Source of the DNA: Paenibacillus vini
GTDB taxonomy: Bacteria > Bacillota > Bacilli > Paenibacillales > Paenibacillaceae
DNA: 64,000 nucleotides
Reading direction: 5' to 3'
NCBI RefSeq assembly: GCF_018403325.1
Contig: NZ_BOSL01000005.1
Location: 248,001 to 312,000 of the forward strand
The first letter of the stretch is position 1. Every line of letters starts with the position of its first letter. A program made the position numbers and the translations under genes. The notes below the pieces were generated by a model that made no database searches, was not told the DNA's origin, and saw only the letters and a list, made by a program, of their open reading frames with translations. Shown piece after piece: positions 27,228-35,133 of this stretch.

Positions 27228-28592
27228 TTAGCGTGAATGGATTCTTTCGCCCTGTACCCAGACTTCAAGGATATTCTCAGGGCGAACAAGATACATCATT
27301 TTCTGAAAGACATCATGTAAATCTTCGTTCTCGTCAAAAATAGGCAATTTGGCGGTCGGTATTTTCGTATCGATAATTTGGACATCCCATGCATAGTTCT
27401 CCTCAATACGGCCGATAGGCAGGCTTAAACTTTCACCGCCGCCAGCCGTAGCAAGATAGAACGCTTCATGAATGGTAATCCGTGATCCCGGCACGCCGCG
27501 TTCCTTGGCAGGCAAGGAAGGATTGACTCCGTCTTCCAGCATTCTCGAAGAAATGACAGCTTGCCTTATATTATCGAACAGACTGGGGGAGAATCCTCCG
27601 GAGATATCAGACCCCAATCCAATCTCAACCCCCTCGGCATGGAAATGAGCAACCGGGATGACACTATTGGCAAAATACGCGTTGGATACCGGACAATGGG
27701 CAATCGCTGTTCCGGTCTCAGCAAATAATTGTACATCCTCATCATCGAGAAAATTACAATGGGCCATGACCGATTTGTCACGAAGCAGACCGAAATCATG
27801 CAGAGCAAAGGCATCATTCTTCTGGAACCGCTCTTGGACATACCCGTGAGCCCAGTCACTCTCGCTGCAATGCGATTGAACATAGGTATCGTATTTGGCT
27901 GCCAGCTCTCCTAATCCTCTTAAACCTTCGTCTGTACAGCTTGGTATGAATCTTGGAGTTACTACCGGGTACACGCCTTGTTTAGCCGATTTGGCCAAAG
28001 CTTGTACAGCCAGAATGAATTCTTCCGTATCCGCCAGTGCCGAAGAGGTATCCGCGTCGCGGTAGTATTCTGGATTCTGTGCGGGATCATCCATGACAAC
28101 TTTGCCAACCAATCCGCGCTGGCCTTTACTCGCGCATATTTCAGCTAACAGAATACTGGCTTCTTTATGCACTGTTGCAAAATAAAGTGCAGTCGTTGTC
28201 CCGTTTGCGAGCAGGGTGCTAACCACATCCTCATAGACCTTCTTGGCAAATTCCAGATCCGAGAATTTGGATTCGAGCGGGAAGGTGTAAGTGTTCAGCC
28301 AATCATAGAGCGGAATGTCCAAGGCTGTTCCGGATTGAGCCCATTGCGGCGCGTGAACATGCAGATCGATGAAACCCGGCAATAAATACTGACCTTCAGC
28401 TAAGCGATGAAAGGTATCGGTCCCTTGATACGCATCCAGCAGGGGTTGAAAGTCGGGATCTTGCGGTGCAATGATTCTTTCGATCATGCCTTCCGTGTTG
28501 ATACAAAAAAGATGGTCCTTCAATACTTGAATTTCCTTGGGCGATTTGCTAGAAAAGGCAGTCCCTTGGAATATTTGCATATATTTTCTCAT
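27228..28592 (-). CDS. guaD: Guanine deaminase (amidohydrolase type)
   Basis: A 454-residue zinc amidohydrolase converting guanine to xanthine. The metal motif FIDLHVHAPQ (His78, His80) with the PQ that is typical of guanine deaminase, SHCSESD, MAHCNFLDDEDV and GLGSDISGGFSPS are all present. It is the first gene of an operon with an NCS2 purine permease, which together allow use of external guanine as nitrogen or purine source. This is the TatD-unrelated long form, unlike the short Bacillus subtilis GuaD. A sigma-A promoter and a single PurBox-like sequence lie upstream. Confidence 0.9.
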   Translation of the reverse strand: MRKYMQIFQGTAFSSKSPKEIQVLKDHLFCINTEGMIERIIAPQDPDFQPLLDAYQGTDTFHRLAEGQYLLPGFIDLHVHAPQWAQSGTALDIPLYDWLNTYTFPLESKFSDLEFAKKVYEDVVSTLLANGTTTALYFATVHKEASILLAEICASKGQRGLVGKVVMDDPAQNPEYYRDADTSSALADTEEFILAVQALAKSAKQGVYPVVTPRFIPSCTDEGLRGLGELAAKYDTYVQSHCSESDWAHGYVQERFQKNDAFALHDFGLLRDKSVMAHCNFLDDEDVQLFAETGTAIAHCPVSNAYFANSVIPVAHFHAEGVEIGLGSDISGGFSPSLFDNIRQAVISSRMLEDGVNPSLPAKERGVPGSRITIHEAFYLATAGGGESLSLPIGRIEENYAWDVQIIDTKIPTAKLPIFDENEDLHDVFQKMMYLVRPENILEVWVQGERIHSR

Positions 28593-28604
28593 AACTACCG
28601 CCTT

Positions 28605-28617
28605 AATGTTCGTATTT
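28605..28617 (-). promoter_or_regulatory. PurBox-like sequence upstream of guaD
   Basis: On the minus strand AAATACGAACATT matches the Bacillus PurR box AWWWCCGAACWWT at 12 of 13 positions. No properly spaced second box was found, so PurR control is only possible. Confidence 0.4.
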
Positions 28618-28633
28618 TCTAGATGTATTTGTT

Positions 28634-28662
28634 ATTATAATCGGTCAAAAACGAGAAGTCTA
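28634..28662 (-). promoter_or_regulatory. Sigma-A promoter of guaD operon
   Basis: Minus strand TAGACT (28657-28662), 17-base spacer, perfect TATAAT (28634-28639), about 42 bases ahead of the start codon. The leader is too short for a purine riboswitch. Confidence 0.65.
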
Positions 28663-28746
28663 TAGAAAAAGGCGAATAATCAAAGGTGCTCAAAATGAAG
28701 TTTGAAAGGGTGTAGTAGTTGTTGGGGAGAATGATTTTGTTTTAAA

Positions 28747-28765
28747 TATACCCAGGCGGGGTATA
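28747..28765. promoter_or_regulatory. CsoR-like operator overlapping a -10 box
   Basis: TATACCC-N5-GGGTATA, a perfect palindrome of the TACCC/GGGTA type bound by copper-sensing CsoR proteins. Its right arm overlaps the -10 box TATAAT (28762-28767) of the lipoprotein gene, so a bound repressor would block transcription. Confidence 0.6.
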
Positions 28766-28815
28766 ATAATGGTTGTGCATCATTTAATATCTAACAGCAT
28801 TGAGGAGATGGGAAA

Positions 28816-29388
28816 ATGAATAAGAATTTCCTGATAGGTATACTATCTGTAGCCATGGCGCTTGTTGTATCGGCTTGTTCTGACAATAATGCAGCTGTCA
28901 CTAAGGACAATGCAGCAAATATGAATGAGGGTTCCAGCTCGCATGATCAAATGGATCATTCAGGTTCAGGTGAAGTTCCGACGGATTTGGAGGCTGCAAA
29001 GAATCCGGCTTATCCGATGGGGAGTGAGGCGGTGATTGAAGCGGATCATATGGAAGGAATGAAGGGGGCCAAGGCGACTATCACAGGCGCATATGATACA
29101 AATGTCTATATGGTTTCATATACCCCGACTACCGGTGGTGCCACAGTAAAAAATCACAAATGGGTCATCCATGAAGAAATTGAAAATGCCGGCGATCAGC
29201 CCTTCAAACCTGGAGATAAGGTTGTGTTAATGGCTAAACATATGAAAGGCATGGAAGGCGCTGACGCTGTTGTTGATTCCGTTGAACAAACAACGGTATA
29301 TATGGTGGATTACACCGATACAGTCAGCGGTGAACAAGTCATAAATCATAAGTGGGTAACGGAAAAAGAACTATCTCCGGTCGAGTAA
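28816..29388 (+). CDS. YdhK/CopL-like copper-associated lipoprotein (two DUF1541 repeats)
   Basis: A 190-residue lipoprotein. The signal ends in the lipobox VSAC, followed by a polar linker with HDQMDHSG, rich in His and Met. Two DUF1541 repeats follow: DHMEGMKGAKATITGAYDT...NHKW and KHMKGMEGADAVVDSVEQT...NHKW. The same family includes the Staphylococcus copper-binding lipoprotein CopL and Bacillus YdhK. The CsoR-type palindrome in the promoter supports a role in binding copper at the outer face of the membrane. A strong terminator follows; the gene stands alone. Confidence 0.82.
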   Translation: MNKNFLIGILSVAMALVVSACSDNNAAVTKDNAANMNEGSSSHDQMDHSGSGEVPTDLEAAKNPAYPMGSEAVIEADHMEGMKGAKATITGAYDTNVYMVSYTPTTGGATVKNHKWVIHEEIENAGDQPFKPGDKVVLMAKHMKGMEGADAVVDSVEQTTVYMVDYTDTVSGEQVINHKWVTEKELSPVE

Positions 29389-29395
29389 AAAAGGC

Positions 29396-29435
29396 GCCCG
29401 TTCCTTGCGACACATGTCCAAGGAACGGGCTTTTT
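29396..29435 (+). terminator. Intrinsic terminator
   Basis: A 12-bp perfect stem (GCCCGTTCCTTG, 29396-29407, complement 29419-29430) followed by TTTTT. Confidence 0.9.
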
Positions 29436-29493
29436 GATTTTAAAATGCAGCTTGTTTTTAAATCAATCTTTAGGTTCGGGGATTGTTGATAGC

Positions 29494-31269
29494 TTAAGCT
29501 TCCATCTTCTGTGCCGTGTAAAGCCGGTAGTATAGGCCGCGACGGGCAATCAGTTCATCGTGCGAGCCGGATTCCGCGATGCCTTTGTCGGACACGTACA
29601 TGATACGGTCGCAGTTCTTAACCGTGGACAACCGGTGCGCGATGATGAAGGAGGTCCGGCCTTTAAGCAGTTCGTTCAAGCCCTGCTGAAGCAGCCGCTC
29701 GGTCTTCGCGTCAATCGAAGAGGTGGCCTCATCCAGAATAAGAATGCGCGGGTCGGCAAGAAGCGTACGCGCGAACGAGATCAGCTGCCGCTGTCCCTGA
29801 GACAGCTTCGAGCCGCGCTCGTTGACTTCCGTTTGGTAACCATGCTCAAACTCGCGGATGAATTCGTCGGCGCATACCGTCTTCGCCGCCGCGATGATCT
29901 CTTCTTCGGTGGCATCCAATTTCCCGTAACGAATATTATCGAGAATGGTGCCTGAGAAAATGAAGCTGTCCTGCAGCATGATGCCCATTTGGCTGCGCAG
30001 GGAATTGAGTGTGACCTGCGAAATATCGTGACCGTCAATCAAGATCTTGCCGCCGGTAATATTATAGAAGCGAGAGATCAGGTTGACTACCGTCGTTTTG
30101 CCTGCGCCTGTCGGTCCTACCAAGGCAATGCTTTCCCCGGGTTTGATATCGAAGGAAAGGTTCTCAAGAATATTGTTGCCGGGATCGTAGGCGAAGGTGA
30201 CGTCGTCAAACGTTACTCTCCCTTGAATCGATGGCAACTTCTTCGCGTTCGGCACATCGCTCACGGTGACCGGTTCGTCCAGCGTCTCGAAAATCCGTTC
30301 CAGATAGGCGACCGCATTGATGAAGTTATTGTACAGCTGCGACAGGTTCAGAATCGGCTGCCAGAACCGGAAAGCATAGGTACCCATGGCCAGGATGATC
30401 CCGAAGGTGATATCCTGAGGATTCAGCGCCAGCAGTCCGATAAGATAAATTAACGCGGTGACGATCGTCGCCAGATTATCAACGGTGAACGGGATCAGCG
30501 CATTATACCGCAGAGCGCGCATCCACTCCGTGCGGAAGCTGCCTGCAAGGCGCGTGAAGATTCCCTCGTTGCGCTGTTCGCGGGAGAAGATTTGCGTCAC
30601 GCGGATACCGCTGATGCTCTCCTGCAAGTAGGCGTTCACATTGGAGCTCTTGTTGGATACCGCCTGCCATGCCCGCCGTTGCCGGGTCTTGATCAACAGC
30701 ATGACGCCGAGGAAGACAGGAAGACCCGCCAGGATGACGAACGACAGCCGGACATCCACGGCAAACATAAAGGCCGCGATAAAGATCAAGTTCACGATTT
30801 CAAGAATAAAGTTGATAATACCGTTGGATAACACATCCGATACCGAGTTGACATAGTTGACGACCCGGATCAAAATTTTGCCCTGAGGGCGATCATCATA
30901 ATATTTGAACGGCAGCTGCTGCAAGTGCTTGAACAGATCACTCCGGATGTCAAAGATAATGTCCTGCCCGACGCTCGTCATCATCCGTGAGCGGATCGTG
31001 GCCAGATAGACGCTGACCACAATAGTGACCAGCATGAGCGCCGACCAGCCGACCAGCGGGCCGACGGCTTTCGCAGGGATCGTGACGTCGATGACATGCT
31101 GCATGATCAGCGGAGCCGACAGCGAAACCGCCGCTGAAATGGCGCTAAGAATGAAGGCGATAATCATCGGTGTCTTCTGCTTCTTGATGTAGACTAACGC
31201 ACGCCGGAAATGCTTGATATCAAAGGGCGATTCCAGGTTTTCGTCGATGTCGAATTTATTCCTTGCCAT
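29494..31269 (-). CDS. ABC exporter half-transporter, catalytically competent subunit
   Basis: A 591-residue fused permease-ATPase with six membrane segments and a C-terminal nucleotide-binding domain: Walker A GPTGAGKTT, signature LSQGQRQ, Walker B ILILDEATSSID. The catalytic glutamate is present, while the signature deviates from LSGGQ. This is the pattern of the BmrD/TM288-type partner in heterodimeric multidrug exporters. It overlaps the upstream partner gene by 14 bases and has its own AGGTGA site six bases from the ATG. It probably exports lipids or hydrophobic drugs; the substrate is not defined. Confidence 0.9.
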   Translation of the reverse strand: MARNKFDIDENLESPFDIKHFRRALVYIKKQKTPMIIAFILSAISAAVSLSAPLIMQHVIDVTIPAKAVGPLVGWSALMLVTIVVSVYLATIRSRMMTSVGQDIIFDIRSDLFKHLQQLPFKYYDDRPQGKILIRVVNYVNSVSDVLSNGIINFILEIVNLIFIAAFMFAVDVRLSFVILAGLPVFLGVMLLIKTRQRRAWQAVSNKSSNVNAYLQESISGIRVTQIFSREQRNEGIFTRLAGSFRTEWMRALRYNALIPFTVDNLATIVTALIYLIGLLALNPQDITFGIILAMGTYAFRFWQPILNLSQLYNNFINAVAYLERIFETLDEPVTVSDVPNAKKLPSIQGRVTFDDVTFAYDPGNNILENLSFDIKPGESIALVGPTGAGKTTVVNLISRFYNITGGKILIDGHDISQVTLNSLRSQMGIMLQDSFIFSGTILDNIRYGKLDATEEEIIAAAKTVCADEFIREFEHGYQTEVNERGSKLSQGQRQLISFARTLLADPRILILDEATSSIDAKTERLLQQGLNELLKGRTSFIIAHRLSTVKNCDRIMYVSDKGIAESGSHDELIARRGLYYRLYTAQKMEA

Positions 31270-33031
31270 GCTCTGTCACCTGCCTTCCAATGCCCTCGTT
31301 CTGCAGCATAAACACTTCGTAGTAATAACCCCGTTTCGCCAACAACTCGGCATGGGTGCCTTCCTCGATCAAACGGCCTTCGTCCAGAATGAGAATCCGG
31401 TCGGCTTCCGCGGTGGTCGAGACGCGTTGGGCGATAATGATCTTGGTGCAGGGGTATTCGAGTTCACGTAAACTTTTTTGGATATGCTCCTCGGTTTCCA
31501 AATCGACGGCCGAGGTCGTGTCGTCCAGAATGAGGATCGGACGCTGAACCGCCATGGCGCGGGCGAGCGCGATACGCTGCTTCTGTCCGCCGGACAGGCC
31601 GACGCCCCGTTCCCCTACGATGGTGTCATAGCCTTCCGGCATCTTGGTAATGAAATCATGCGCTGCCGCAAGCTGGGCGTATTCGATGGTGTCCTTCTCC
31701 GGAAGGTCGGGATCGCCATAAGCGATATTCCCGTCGATCGTGTCGGAGAACAGGAGGACATCCTGAGTCGCCACGCCGATGTTACCCCGAAGCTCGTCAA
31801 GCTCCAGCTTGCGTACATCGGTGCCGTCGACCAGAACACGTCCCTGCGACACATCATAGAAGCGCGGAATCAGATTGACGAGCGTCGTCTTCCCTGATCC
31901 GGTCGAGCCCATGATGGCAACGGTTTCACCCGGATTAATTTTGAAGCTTACATCATGCAGAACCTCTACGCTGCCATATTTAAAGCTGACATGGTCAAAC
32001 TCGATGCCTCCGCTGTAGCGGCGTTTGTCAACCATATTGTGCTCGTTGACGATGCCGGGACGAGCGTAATAGACTTCGATAATTTTGGTCAAGCTGGCAA
32101 AAAAACGTTGGATATCATTGATGATGATACCGATATTGCGCATCGGGTTGGAAATGGCCCAGATGAGCGAGGAGAAAGCGGCGAATTCACCGAAGGTGAT
32201 CCGGCCGTTCATGACGAACAAACCGCCTGCCAGAAGCAGAATCACGTTAAACGCCTGCGCGAAGGTCTCCAGATAAGGAAAGTAATCGAGCCATACGAGC
32301 GCGGCGGTCTTGTTCGCTTTGGAGTAGTTGACGTTCTTGTCCGAGAACTTCTCCACCTCGTATTCTTCGCGTGCAAAAGCTTTGACGACACGGTTGCCCG
32401 AGATGTTCTCCTGGGTTGTGGTGTTGAGCTGGGACAGCCGTTCACGCAGATCCACGTACATAGGGCGTACGCGTTTCGCAAAGATGTAAGCTACCACAAA
32501 AATCGGCGGAGACAAAATCAACAGCCATAGCGTCAACTCGACGTCAATCGTAAAGAAGTAAATCACGGCGGCAAGGAAAATCGTGAGCGATTCGATGATC
32601 GTCTTGATAATCCACGCCATGGAGTGCCGCACCATGTCCAGATCGCCTGTCATCTTGGTCATAAGATCGCCGGTACGGTTATGATCGTAATAGTTCATGT
32701 CTTGCTCTTGAATCTTGTTGTACAGAAAAACGCGTACCCGATAGAGCATATTCTGCGAGGACCATTCGTACTGCATCGTCGTCAGGTAGGCAAGGCCCGT
32801 ACGCAGCAAGGAAAAGCCGATCATGCCCAGGCAGAGCATAATGAGCAGCCCTCGCTCTTCCGTTAAATTCTGCAACGCGTTGTCATTCGCTATAAACGTA
32901 TCGACAATGCGCTGGCCGATGTAAGGATTCACGATCATGAGCGAGGAGCCCACTACCGAGAGGCAAAGTGCCAGGATGTACCGCGTACGGTCTCCCTCCA
33001 GGTTCTTCCACAGCCATTTTAGTTCGAACAT
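31256..33031 (-). CDS. ABC exporter half-transporter, degenerate-site subunit
   Basis: A 591-residue fused permease-ATPase. Walker A GSTGSGKTT and signature LSGGQKQ are canonical, but the Walker B end is ILILDDTTSAVD, with Asp in place of the catalytic Glu. This is the BmrC/TM287-type partner; with the next gene it forms one active and one degenerate ATP site. The frame is open to 33061, but no ribosome binding site precedes that codon, whereas the ATG at 33031 follows AGGTGATC. A sigma-A promoter framed by an inverted repeat lies upstream. Confidence 0.9.
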   Translation of the reverse strand: MFELKWLWKNLEGDRTRYILALCLSVVGSSLMIVNPYIGQRIVDTFIANDNALQNLTEERGLLIMLCLGMIGFSLLRTGLAYLTTMQYEWSSQNMLYRVRVFLYNKIQEQDMNYYDHNRTGDLMTKMTGDLDMVRHSMAWIIKTIIESLTIFLAAVIYFFTIDVELTLWLLILSPPIFVVAYIFAKRVRPMYVDLRERLSQLNTTTQENISGNRVVKAFAREEYEVEKFSDKNVNYSKANKTAALVWLDYFPYLETFAQAFNVILLLAGGLFVMNGRITFGEFAAFSSLIWAISNPMRNIGIIINDIQRFFASLTKIIEVYYARPGIVNEHNMVDKRRYSGGIEFDHVSFKYGSVEVLHDVSFKINPGETVAIMGSTGSGKTTLVNLIPRFYDVSQGRVLVDGTDVRKLELDELRGNIGVATQDVLLFSDTIDGNIAYGDPDLPEKDTIEYAQLAAAHDFITKMPEGYDTIVGERGVGLSGGQKQRIALARAMAVQRPILILDDTTSAVDLETEEHIQKSLRELEYPCTKIIIAQRVSTTAEADRILILDEGRLIEEGTHAELLAKRGYYYEVFMLQNEGIGRQVTEHGKE

Positions 33032-33065
33032 CTGATCACCTGTTTCTGATTGTTCTTTCATTCTT

Positions 33066-33146
33066 GTTGAAAAAGACTTTATGACCCAATCAACAAACTA
33101 CCGTGATTATACCACTTGAGCAGGTAAGATCAACGTCTTTTTCAAC
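33066..33146 (-). promoter_or_regulatory. ABC exporter promoter framed by 12-bp inverted repeat
   Basis: On the minus strand TTGATC (33128-33133), a 16-base spacer and extended -10 TGGTATAAT (TATAAT at 33106-33111). The perfect inverted arms GTTGAAAAAGAC (33066-33077) and GTCTTTTTCAAC (33135-33146) lie in the transcribed leader and just upstream of the -35. They could be two sites for one repressor. Confidence 0.6.
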
Positions 33147-33310
33147 ATCCGGAAATGATTATATTTTTGGTATATATATTGAAAGAATTTGTGTGAAATA
33201 TCGAAAATTCCAAGCGAAAATTCAGTTATAAACGGATGCCTGTCCTCAGCCGATAATAAAATAGACCCTGGCTAAAAAGTAAAATCCCACCCTTGGAGGG
33301 AAGTACATAA

Positions 33311-34555
33311 TTGAAGACCCTAATTAGAACCTTTTTGAAGCTTATACTTCCATTTTTTCTAATAGTACTGGCTTATCTTTTCTACATAAAAACAGCCACT
33401 CTGTCGCAACCGCAACTGGATATCGTGAAGCTGGCACCCTATCCTATCTTATTGATCGGGGCTCTCGTCTCTTGGAAGTTCAACCGGAGCCGGGAGTTTT
33501 TTATACTTATCATTCTAGCGATCTGCTTGGCTGCCGTTACCTATTTGCCGGGAATACAAGGGGGATGGCCCCCTGTTCAAACCAGGGACGTTTATATCGT
33601 GATTGGTATGGTGATTCCCTTTAATATTGCCGTGTTTTCCTTCTTTAAAGAACGGGGCATCTTGAGCTTATGGGGCGGGCTGCGTATCGGAATCATCCTT
33701 CTCCAAGCATTATTGGCCGCCTGGTTGATCCGCCCGGAGCAGCAAAAATGGCTCGCGATGATCAATCAAAACTTTTTGCCGGTCAACCTGCATACCTTAA
33801 CTCCTATATCGCAAGCTGCACTGCTCTTATTTCTGGCCGCAGGGATCATTCTTATTTTGAGGCAGATTCGATATAAAACCTCTCAGGATATTTCCTTCAT
33901 AGGGGTGCTGTGCGCCGTATTTATCGCCGTTCACCACAATGATGCCCATTCCATGATGTATCCGGTCTTTTTCGCGGCTTCGGGCATCGTCCTAATCACA
34001 TCCATCATCCAGGATTCCTACTCTATGGCTTTTTCGGATGAGCTGACCGGTTTGCCTTCCAGGCGGGCGCTTAAGCAGGATATGATGAAGCTGGGAATGA
34101 ATTACGCCATGGCGATGCTCGACATCGACCACTTTAAGAAGTTTAACGATACTTATGGACATGATACCGGGGACGAGGTTTTGAAATTAGTAGCTTCTAT
34201 TATTAAAGACGTGACTGGCGGCGGGAAGGCCTATCGGTATGGGGGAGAGGAATTCACTATTCTTTTCCCGGGAAAAAGCATCACGGAGGTCGTTCCGCAT
34301 CTCGAGCAATTAAGAGAAAAGGTGTCCAAAAGAGCCTTTACGCTGCGAAGACCCGGCAGCCGGAAGGGGAAATCCTCCTCGAAACGCAAAAAACGCGGCT
34401 CCCGATCCGCGGGTCAAAAACAAATATACATAACGATCAGTATCGGCGTTTCCCAAAGAAGCGACAAACATAAAACACCGGATGCGGTCATGAAATCGGC
34501 GGACACGGCACTATACCGGGCCAAGAAAAAAGGTAGGAACTGCGTTAGTAAGTAG
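33311..34555 (+). CDS. Membrane-bound GGDEF diguanylate cyclase
   Basis: A 414-residue protein. Residues 1 to about 235 hold seven or eight hydrophobic segments; the rest is a GGDEF domain (DELTGLPSRRAL, AMLDIDHFKKFNDTYGHDTGD, GGEEF at 311-315, ITISIGVSQ). It would make cyclic di-GMP from GTP. The usual inhibitory RxxD motif five residues before GGEEF is absent. An unusual basic insert (about residues 345-370, rich in K, R and S) interrupts the domain before its last strand. The start is TTG behind TTGGAGGGAAG. The gene has no obvious operon partner. Confidence 0.88.
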   Translation: MKTLIRTFLKLILPFFLIVLAYLFYIKTATLSQPQLDIVKLAPYPILLIGALVSWKFNRSREFFILIILAICLAAVTYLPGIQGGWPPVQTRDVYIVIGMVIPFNIAVFSFFKERGILSLWGGLRIGIILLQALLAAWLIRPEQQKWLAMINQNFLPVNLHTLTPISQAALLLFLAAGIILILRQIRYKTSQDISFIGVLCAVFIAVHHNDAHSMMYPVFFAASGIVLITSIIQDSYSMAFSDELTGLPSRRALKQDMMKLGMNYAMAMLDIDHFKKFNDTYGHDTGDEVLKLVASIIKDVTGGGKAYRYGGEEFTILFPGKSITEVVPHLEQLREKVSKRAFTLRRPGSRKGKSSSKRKKRGSRSAGQKQIYITISIGVSQRSDKHKTPDAVMKSADTALYRAKKKGRNCVSK

Positions 34556-34614
34556 AATTGAGTCGGCTAAGAATGCGTAGCAGAGCACTCCCCTTTATAA
34601 TAATCGGATGAGCA

Positions 34615-34814
34615 ATAAGGGACTTTTTGGGCTCTATTTTTGTAAATTTCAACTTTTGAAGAGAAATAGAGGACTTTGAGGGCCTTATTTTCCGGATTAG
34701 GAGCCTAAAAGCGGATTATGCGTGAAAATAATATAAATAGAGCCCCAAAAAGACCTTATAAACGGTAGAAGGGGGGAAACTGCGGGATTAGGGTCTCAAA
34801 AGTCCGCTATTTTT
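34615..34814. repeat. Cluster of four degenerate intergenic repeats
   Basis: The gap of 578 bases between the cyclase and the first CRISPR repeat (34556-35133) contains no gene. It holds four related stretches of about 25-30 bases: two forward (34615-34642, 34666-34695) and two inverted (34735-34759, 34786-34814). Each is built on ATAG-GGACTTT-TGAG-CT-TATTTT. The outer pairs can form a long hairpin. This resembles a small palindromic intergenic element; copies elsewhere in the genome are expected but not testable here. Confidence 0.6.
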
Positions 34815-34964
34815 CCGCGGGTAGATATATTTTGCAAGATTGATTACACGGCTAACTCATCTATATAAACATTAGTTCATCATAATAGAAACATTTGATT
34901 CGAGCAAAGGGATAGCAGATTCTAATGTCGAAAATAAGAGTGAATATGTATACGTGAATTTTAT

Positions 34965-35133
34965 GGTGCGAATGTATAGCGCACATAAAATTACTGGGAG
35001 ATTCGCACCACGCATTATCCTTTTATTGGCAACTTTTCTAGAAACGAGCCGCTATTTTAAAGGCAAAGGCTTATGTGAAGATGATTTTTGAGTTAAAGAG
35101 GCGGTATTTCACATCTTTTTCTCGGAAATCGGA
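34965..35133 (+). promoter_or_regulatory. CRISPR array 1 leader
   Basis: AT-rich leader ending CGGAAATCGGA directly before the first repeat. It begins with a perfect 9-bp inverted repeat (GGTGCGAAT at 34965-34973, ATTCGCACC at 35001-35009). The same hairpin and the same repeat-proximal end occur in the leader of array 2, so both are likely functional, for spacer insertion or transcription. Confidence 0.7.

Noticed and set aside
28605-28659. Paired PurBoxes at 28605 and 28647
   Set aside because: The second has only 9 of 13 matches and the spacing (41 bases) is not that of known pairs.
28593-28815. Purine riboswitch upstream of guaD
   Set aside because: The promoter lies only about 40 bases from the start, too short for an aptamer.
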